This document shows positions 58,086 to 64,000 of a stretch of 64,000 bases of DNA, piece by piece. Below the pieces are notes generated by a model, which saw only the letters and a program-made list of their open reading frames with translations, was not told the DNA's origin and made no database searches. Source of the DNA: Dipteronia dyeriana (Eukaryota; Streptophyta; Magnoliopsida; Sapindales; Sapindaceae). The DNA lies in assembly GCA_032871835.1 (NCBI GenBank), contig CM065296.1, positions 57,864,186-57,928,185 of the forward strand, read 5' to 3'. Both the position numbers and the translations under genes were made by a program. Position 1 is the first letter of the stretch, and every line of letters begins with the position of its first letter.

Positions 58086-58139
58086 GTAATGATGGGATTT
58101 TATTGTTTGCATTCGAAACAACTTCATTTCATCTAGGGC

Positions 58140-58142
<3 letters not shown>

Positions 58143-58190
<48 letters not shown>
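58143..58190. repeat. AT microsatellite
   Basis: About 24 AT dinucleotides. Confidence 0.95.
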
Positions 58191-58192
<2 letters not shown>

Positions 58193-58676
58193 TTTCCTTT
58201 TCTTTGCTTTCTTAGAGCTTCAAAATTCAATTAAAAACTCTGTCTTTAGAGTGACTTGAAAGAAAAGATAGCAAGATTGTATTTTTCTTGACAAAAACCT
58301 AAACACCCATCATTCATTCATGAATCAAACATCATCTAGCTTCATCTACGATGTGTTTAAGCATGGGTCTTTACCAACATATTTGACTTGGTAAGAAGAG
58401 ATCCATCTTTATTCATTCTTGTGTTCTTGCTTAATAAGATATCTATTTCATGATTTGTTTGATTCTAGACTAAGATTTTAATTATAAGTTGAGATTTTTG
58501 TATTGATTGTTGGGTTGTTGTATTGTGATAGTTGTTGCATCTAGATGTGCATTTATTTCATATAACTAATTTATATGTATATCATATAGCAACATGATAT
58601 CTAGGATTGTTTGAAGAGAGAAAACCAAAATTAGCCATGGAAACATTAAACTTTCGTTTGTAACCACTTTTGAAAT

Positions 58677-58694
58677 TTTATTCATTAATAGCCA
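58677..58694 (+). repeat. Left inverted repeat of E11
   Basis: TTTATTCATTAATAGCCA; its exact reverse complement lies at 59544-59561. Confidence 0.85.
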
Positions 58695-58854
58695 TTTTTT
58701 TTTATAAAAAAGAAATCAGTGTATGTCCATAAATTATAAAAATACCCCTGGATTTGATTTTTTCTTTAAAACTGAAAGTAAACTTGAAATTAGAACTAAA
58801 ATCTGGAACGAAACTTGAAATCACAACTAGAAACTTAAAACTTGAAATCTTGTC

Positions 58855-59125
58855 AAAAAACATGAAATTTTGAAACTTGAAATCTTGCATAAATTGAAAT
58901 GTTGAAACTTGAAATCTTGACTAACTCGAAATGTTGAAACTTAAAATGTTCTGGGTTTTTAAGTTTTTCGTTTTTAAATTCTGAAACTTGAAATCTTGTC
59001 TAAATTGAAATGTTGAAACTTGAAATCTTGACTAAATTGAAATGTTGAAACTTGAAATCTTGACTAAATTGAAATGTTGAAACTTGAAATCTTGACTAAA
59101 TTGAAATGTTGAAACTTGAAATGTT
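58855..59125. repeat. Tandem repeat of 32 bp units in E11
   Basis: The unit ends in GACTAAATTGAAATG and begins TTGAAACTTGAAATC. Three perfect copies occur around 59011-59106, with shorter or altered copies on both sides. Confidence 0.9.
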
Positions 59126-59164
59126 CTAGGTTTCTAGGTATTTCGTTTTCTTCCCATTTTTTCT

Positions 59165-59490
59165 ACAGATCTAATCACCGACGGAGGGGGAGCTCGACGG
59201 CGTTGCTGGATAGTCGTGAAGCCAGGGTGACGGCACTCCGGCAAGCCATCGACGTGGTGTGAGAGAGAAAAGAGAGAAGAGAGAAAGAGAGGTGAGTGAA
59301 AAAAAGAGAGAAATAAGAGAGAGAGGTATGGAGAGAGAGAAATAGAGGTTCAGTGAGAGAGAGAGGAGGCTAGTGACGGTTCACCGGCCTTCACAAGGAC
59401 GCTGGTGACGGTTCATCGGCACATTACTGACATGAGAGAGAGATCGGGGAGAGAGAGGACATGAGAGAGAAAAAAAGAAAAGAGAGAGAA
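59165..59490. other. GC-rich and GA-rich inner segment of E11
   Basis: About 100 bases of GC-rich sequence (CGACGGCGTTGCTGG, CATCGACGTGGTG) are followed by long GAGAGA runs, with a second GC-rich piece at 59364-59430 containing GGTGACGGTTCA twice. The composition is unlike the AT-rich ends. It could be captured host sequence, but I see no frame to prove it. Confidence 0.5.
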
Positions 59491-59543
59491 AGTGTTTAGG
59501 GATGGTTTTTATACGAGGGCGTTAAAGTAATTTCTCAAAAAAT

Positions 59544-59561
59544 TGGCTATTAATGAATAAA
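59544..59561 (-). repeat. Right inverted repeat of E11
   Basis: Exact reverse complement of 58677-58694. Confidence 0.85.
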
Positions 59562-59601
59562 TTTTCGTATTACATTAAAAATGAATTTACGATAATAGTT
59601 G

Positions 59602-61711
59602 TGTTGGAACCCCGTTTACCGGTTACGCAGCGGAACTCGGTTTTAAAATTTTTAATACAGATCATAATCTGTATCTATGACCAGTGAACTTGGGATCGTA
59701 ATTATTTTTCGGAACTAATACATTCAATACGTAAACACAGGAAATTGTAATCAATATAATCAGAAGAAGAAAATCTTACCAACGTTTGGAGGCTCCATCA
59801 CTCTAAGATATGCTCCTGTTTGAACCAATCTTACCAACGTTTGGAGGCTCCTTCATTTTACGATGTGCTCCTGTCTGAACCACTCGATGTTCCTCGCTAT
59901 CTCCCAGAACTGGTAACTGCGTGTGGGCACGTCACGATCTCAAGAACTTGAATGGAGGATGTGGAGAAAATACTTGAAGAAACTCTTTCTTGTCAATTTG
60001 GTGTATTGATTTCAAGCACATTTTTCTTTTATTCGTGTATATTGGATACACACCAAAACAAAACAAAATCAACCCTTTTTTTTTCTTTGTTTCACGTCTA
60101 CACTTTTTTTTTACAAATATATATATATATATATATATATATTATGCCTCCACTTGCGTGCATATATATCTCATGTGTATTAAGAATCAACTTTTATCAA
60201 AAACAAGTCAACAGATGCACATGCAATTTATATCATATAATAATTCTATTATTTTTTTATTATATATATCCTTATTTGTATCCTATACAAACACTTATAT
60301 ATGTGCACACATCATCCAATGCAATCTCTTGTGTTATAATTGATATATATCTTTTAATTATCCTTTTCAAATATATCTAATATATTAAAGTGATAATAAG
60401 TATTTTAAATTTAAACTTAAATTTAAATACTTAGATAAATGATTTAGTAAAATAAAATAATCATATTATTTTATCTTCAACTAAATCCATATATCAACTA
60501 ACACCCTCCAATTAATAGTTAATTAATAATTCATAATTATCAATGTAATTAAATAATCTAATTATTTAATTAATTTAACTATTAACATTCATTAATTAAA
60601 TAATCTCATTATTCAATTAATTCCCACATATTTACGTGTCACTTTTGTAACACAATTAATTGGACAATCCAATTAATTAACCGCGACCCTTGTTACCTAA
60701 ATCAATCGGGCTAGTAAGGGGACCTAATGGACCTACAATATTTTGAGCTCCAATAATCCATGGAATCATTAACTAAACTCTTTAATTAATATTCCTTGAA
60801 TATTAACTCCGGTGTTATTCCACTAAAACCCCGAAGCTGTACTCTCTCAACTGTAGACGCTTTTACAAAGACCGATACAAATCGGTGTCCATAGATATAG
60901 CTATTACATATGGTGTGATCCTCCACAGTAGTTCACAATTAGAACTGGGTCATAATGTCCGTTATACGCCTCTAATGACATATATCCTTTAAGTACCATT
61001 GATTCTCTAATGGACAGTAAATCCTATTTAATCATGGAATTAGGAGAGCACTCATATTGTCCAAGCCCCAAATCAACCCTTAAGAGAACTATCGTCTACT
61101 TCTCACAGAAAGGAGTGGATTCCACTATTGTGTACAAAACTTCTCAGCCACAAGCCAAGCCGTAATCCCAACATATGGAGCATATTAATCGGGAACTTCA
61201 TCCGATCTCACCCATGGTATATCAAAGACCACGATCTAACCTGAAGGAGTTGATAAGACACTCAGGATTAAGATCACCCACAAATAGCCATCACCAGTTG
61301 ATATATATGAATCTCATCAGTAAACGGATCTTGGTGAGAGATTCATATAGATTATGGCCCAGTCCTATATGATCACATCATACAAGGTACCTCCATTCCC
61401 ATATCTCATATGAATTATTCAGGATAGAATCACCGTACATTACTGAATGGACCACAGCTATAGATTAACCACAAATAAAGTACCCAGCTTTATTTTATAT
61501 CTATAGACTCCTTAGATTGCACGTCCCTTACTGTATCCATCTGTATATGACACTCATATACAAAGTTCGAGATTACATCCGGCAATCTTGGATGTCAAAT
61601 ATATGCACAAGTTTCAAAATAAACAACACAACAAGAATGAATTAAACTTTTCATTTTATTTATTTCATAAATCCATTTACAAACTACATCTTTAGGGCAT
61701 AAACCCTAACA
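59602..61711 (-). repeat. E12 3' LTR, about 2.1 kb
   Basis: From TGTTGGAACC to AAACCCTAACA on the plus strand, so TG...CA on both strands. It contains an AT run at 60116-60142 and an AT-rich middle. Short frames in it show no protein family. Confidence 0.85.
60116..60142. repeat. AT microsatellite in E12 LTR
   Basis: About 13 AT dinucleotides. Confidence 0.9.
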
Positions 61712-61723
61712 ATCTCCCAGTTG
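61712..61723 (-). other. E12 polypurine tract
   Basis: On the minus strand CAACTGGGAGAT lies directly before the LTR start TGTTAGGGTT. Confidence 0.85.
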
Positions 61724-61752
61724 CACTAAAACATGTGAGGCATGTCTCGTAA

Positions 61753-62310
61753 CTATAGACCATCTAGGTGACCCGAAAACACTTTAGTAGGTAAGGTCTT
61801 TGTAAATGGATCAGCATGATTGTCTTGTGAGGCTATCTTTGTGATGATCACATCTCCTCTTTGCATTATCTCTCTAATGAGATTATACTTTCTCTCTATA
61901 TGCGTCCCTCTTTTGTGGCTTATTAGTTCTTTGGAATTAGCCATAGCACCACTGTTATCACAATAAAGTGTGATGGGCTTATCTAGATCTGGAACAACTT
62001 CCAGATCACTCAAGAACTTACAGAGCTAAACAACCTCTTTAGCAGCTTCACAAGCAGCTACATATTCGGCTTCCTTGGTGGAGTCAGCAATGTAAGATTG
62101 CTTGATACTTCTCCACACAATGGCTCCACCACCCAGGGTGAATACTGATCTAGATGTGGATTTCCTAGAATCTCTGTCTGACTGAAAATCAGAATCTATG
62201 TATCCTAACATGATCAAATCCTTCCCAGAATAAACTAGCATATAGTCTCTCGTTCTCCGAAGATACTTGAGAATTTTCTTAACAGCAACCCAATGATCCA
62301 ATCCTGAGTT
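61753..62310 (-). pseudogene. E12 RNase H, one in-frame stop
   Basis: RNase H removes element RNA during cDNA synthesis. LMLGYIDSDFQSDRDS (near 62180-62220), KQSYIADSTKEAEYVA (near 62050-62110), LYCDNSGAMANSKE (near 61920-61960) and HIERKYNLIRE, ending DPFTKTL, are all in one frame. The stop at 62026-62028 replaces a usual tryptophan. Catalytic Asp residues and the TKEAEY glutamate are present. Confidence 0.9.
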
Positions 62311-63290
62311 GGACTAGTATCTGTTGACTACTCTCACTTCATAGCAAATGTCCAGTCTCGTGCATAACATAGCATAAATGAGACTACTTACTGCCGATGC
62401 ATAGGGTACACGTCTCATATCCTCAACTTCTTAAGGTGTCTTAGGACACTGTTCCTTAGACAAGTGAACTCCATGCCTGAAAGGTAAATTACCTTTCTTG
62501 GAGTTCTGCATCACAAATTGCACAAGAATCTTGTCGATATATGATGCCTTAGACAGTGCTATGAGTTTGTTCTTACGATCCCTTATAAGTTGGATACTTA
62601 GAACATAACTTGCCTCTCCCAAATCTTTCACTTGGAATTGGCTAGCCAGCCAGCCCTTTACATCAGACAACACTCCAACATCATTCCCAATGAGTAAGAT
62701 ATCATCTACGTATAGGACCAAGAAAACTTCTTTCTTATCAATGATGCACTTGTAGACACAAGGCTCATCGACATTCTGCTCGAAGCCATAGGTTTTAATC
62801 ACATCATCAAACCTAATGTTCCAAGATCTAGATGCTTGCTTAAGTCCATAGATGGACCTTTGCAGCTTGCAAACCTTTTGCTCTTGATCTGGAGACACGA
62901 ATCCCTCTGGTTGCATCATATAGATGCTCTCATCAAGATTTCCATTCAAGAATGCAGTCTTGACGTTCGTTTGCTACATTTCGTAATCGAAATAGGCAGC
63001 AATGGATAAGAGAATCCTAATAGACTTAAACATGGCTACTAGTGAGAAGGTCTCTTCATAATTAACCCCCTCTTTCTGGGTATAACCCTTAGACACTAGC
63101 CTTGCTTTGAAGGTCTCTATACTTTCCCGTCTACTCCTTTCTTTCTCTTGTAGATCCACTAACACCCTATAGGGTTTACCCCATCCGGTAAGTCTATAAG
63201 ATCCCAGACTGAGTTAGAGTACATGGACTCCATCTCGAGATTCATGGATTTAAGCCATTCCTCTTTATCAAGATCTTCCATTGCATTTTA
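62311..63290 (-). pseudogene. E12 reverse transcriptase, few stops
   Basis: [20 protein letters not shown] (near 63050-63110), FLNGNLDESIYMMQPEGF (near 62900-62955), QRSIYGLKQASRSWN (near 62820-62865) and the catalytic YVDD at about 62702-62713, followed by ILLIGND. Pieces 63165 down to 61753 share one frame and are split only by stops at 62974, 62431 and 62314. A frame shift lies near 63170-63430. Each stop fits a single transition from the usual Trp or Gln codon. Confidence 0.9.
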
Positions 63291-64000
63291 AAATGACAAT
63301 GGATCATCCACACTATCAGCAGAGACAACACATTGTCCCTCACCTATACCTGAATAGCTTTCAGGTTGTCTCACAACCCTCTCACTACATCTTGGTGGTA
63401 GTGTATCCTGGTCAGGAACCATCTGACTCTTAGATGTTTATGGATTAACAACTCTTGTTGATGAAGCACTAGTCTCACCAGGCTCCAACTCATTCAATAT
63501 AATCTTAGAGCGAGGTTTATGGTTACTAATATAATTGTCCTCAAGAAACATTGCATTTGTCAATACAAATACTTTGTTATCTTCAGGACTATAGAAGTGT
63601 CCATCTATAGTCTCCTTGGAGTATCCTACAAACAGGCAGACCACAGACTTGGAGTCTAGCTTTCCACTTCTGTTCTTTAGTACGTGTGCTGGACACCCCC
63701 ATATGTGGAAATGTCACAAACTAGCTTTACGATCATTCCACAACTCTATGGGAGTCTTAGGAACAGATTTGGATGGCATCATATTCAAAATATATGTCGC
63801 TGTTTGTAACGCATATCCCCAGAAGGAATTTGGTAATGATGAGAAACTAATCATATATCTCACCATTTCCATTTGGGTTCTATTTCTCCTCTCCGCTACA
63901 CCATTTTGTTGAGGTGTACCGGGAGCTGTGAGTTGGGAAACTATTCTAAGCTCGACCATGAAGTCTTCAAACTCTTGGTCAAGGTACTTACCTCTACCAT
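63291..64000 (-). pseudogene. E12 integrase, partial
   Basis: At the window edge the core has [15 protein letters not shown] (near 63880-63930, with the catalytic Glu in VAE), then [20 protein letters not shown], the HFHIWGCPAHVLK tract (TGA at 63714 in place of the usual Arg codon) and VCLFVGYSKETIDGHFYSP. The N-terminus lies outside the window. Confidence 0.9.

Larger units (their letters stand above)
50307..58612 (+). mobile_element. E10: SIRE-like Copia element, complete in order but decayed
   Basis: Sequences at 50330-50800 and 57540-58612 are the two LTR copies. Between them lie gag with two zinc knuckles, protease, integrase, reverse transcriptase and RNase H in Copia order. The left LTR is cut by E9 and the right one by E11. 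No primer-binding site is visible. Confidence 0.85.
57241..58612 (+). repeat. E10 3' LTR, cut by E11
   Basis: It matches 50330-50800 from about 57600. It contains three degenerate about 67 bp units at 57845-58085 (TGCACCTGCC.AAACC, TGCACATGCCTACAC, TGCACTTGCATGCACC) and an AT run at 58143-58190. It ends at about 58612. Confidence 0.7.
58613..59601. mobile_element. E11: non-autonomous DNA transposon-like element
   Basis: TTTATTCATTAATAGCCA at 58677-58694 and its reverse complement at 59544-59561 are exact inverted repeats of 18 bases in longer, weaker inverted ends (for example ACTTTCGTTTG on the left, TACGAAAATT on the right). No transposase is encoded. Inside are a 32 bp tandem repeat and a GC/GA-rich segment. 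Long diverged inverted ends plus foreign-looking inner sequence suggest a MULE-type element. The right end is cut by E12; target duplications are not readable. Confidence 0.6.
59602..64000 (-). mobile_element. E12: Copia element, 3' part
   Basis: A 2.1 kb 3' LTR (TG...CA), a polypurine tract and, on the minus strand, RNase H, reverse transcriptase and part of integrase. It runs off the right edge. It is the least decayed pol of the window and closest to Tork-type elements. It cuts into E11 on the left. Confidence 0.9.

Noticed and set aside
58143..58190. AT runs (also at 7622 and 60116) as possible functional elements.
   Set aside because: Ordinary microsatellites.
1..64000. tRNA, rRNA or host protein-coding genes.
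   Set aside because: None seen. TGGTATCAGAGC motifs are retrotransposon primer-binding sites, not tRNA genes.

Overview
This window looks like intergenic DNA from a flowering-plant nuclear genome (probably a non-grass, but the sequence does not fix the species). No host gene is recognisable. Almost all of it is a nested pile of decayed LTR retrotransposons. The two LTR superfamilies identify themselves by primer-binding sites (TGGTATCAGA.. for Copia, TGGCGCC.. for the Gypsy elements), polypurine tracts, TG...CA ends and broken gag/pol reading frames with recognisable catalytic motifs. I label the elements E1 to E12.

Layout: E1 (1-9221, minus) is a large Gypsy-type element with no gag or pol, with long LTRs and large tandem-repeat blocks. 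E2 (9222-12560, plus) is a truncated Copia pol plus 3' LTR. E3 (12561-18554, minus) and E4 (18735-23707, plus) are head-to-head Gypsy elements with complementary pol deletions. E5 (23708-38406, minus) is a Gypsy element split by E6 (27383-36873, plus), a SIRE-like Copia element that has gag and an extra ORF but no pol and is bounded by the target duplication GCAGG. E7 (38407-42062, plus) is a truncated Gypsy element. E8 (42063-45945, minus) is the 3' end of a Gypsy element that carries a spliced-looking gene on the opposite strand. E9 (45946-50306, minus) is a Copia element with a 2.3 kb LTR. E10 (50307-58612, plus) is a SIRE-like Copia element. E11 (58613-59601) is a probable non-autonomous DNA transposon. 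E12 (59602-64000, minus) is a comparatively young Copia element that runs off the window.

The Gypsy elements E1, E3, E4, E5 and E7 form one related group: similar LTR ends (TGTTAA...TTAACA), a shared LTR block next to the PBS, and similar gag/pol. The features fit the Tat lineage: tandem repeats between pol and the 3' LTR, and antisense ORFs there. E1 shares a 99 bp tandem array with E3 and E4, in the same orientation and subunit order, so it looks like a non-autonomous relative.

How it works together: nothing here is a pathway. The value of the window is the record of element-into-element insertion and of how protein-coding elements give rise to non-coding or partly coding ones. In E12 all five assignable in-frame stops fit single C-to-T or G-to-A transitions, as expected for methylated repeats. 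The best candidates for closer study are the antisense spliced gene of E8, the repeat array shared by E1, E3 and E4, the pol-less E6 with its 266-residue ORF, and E11.
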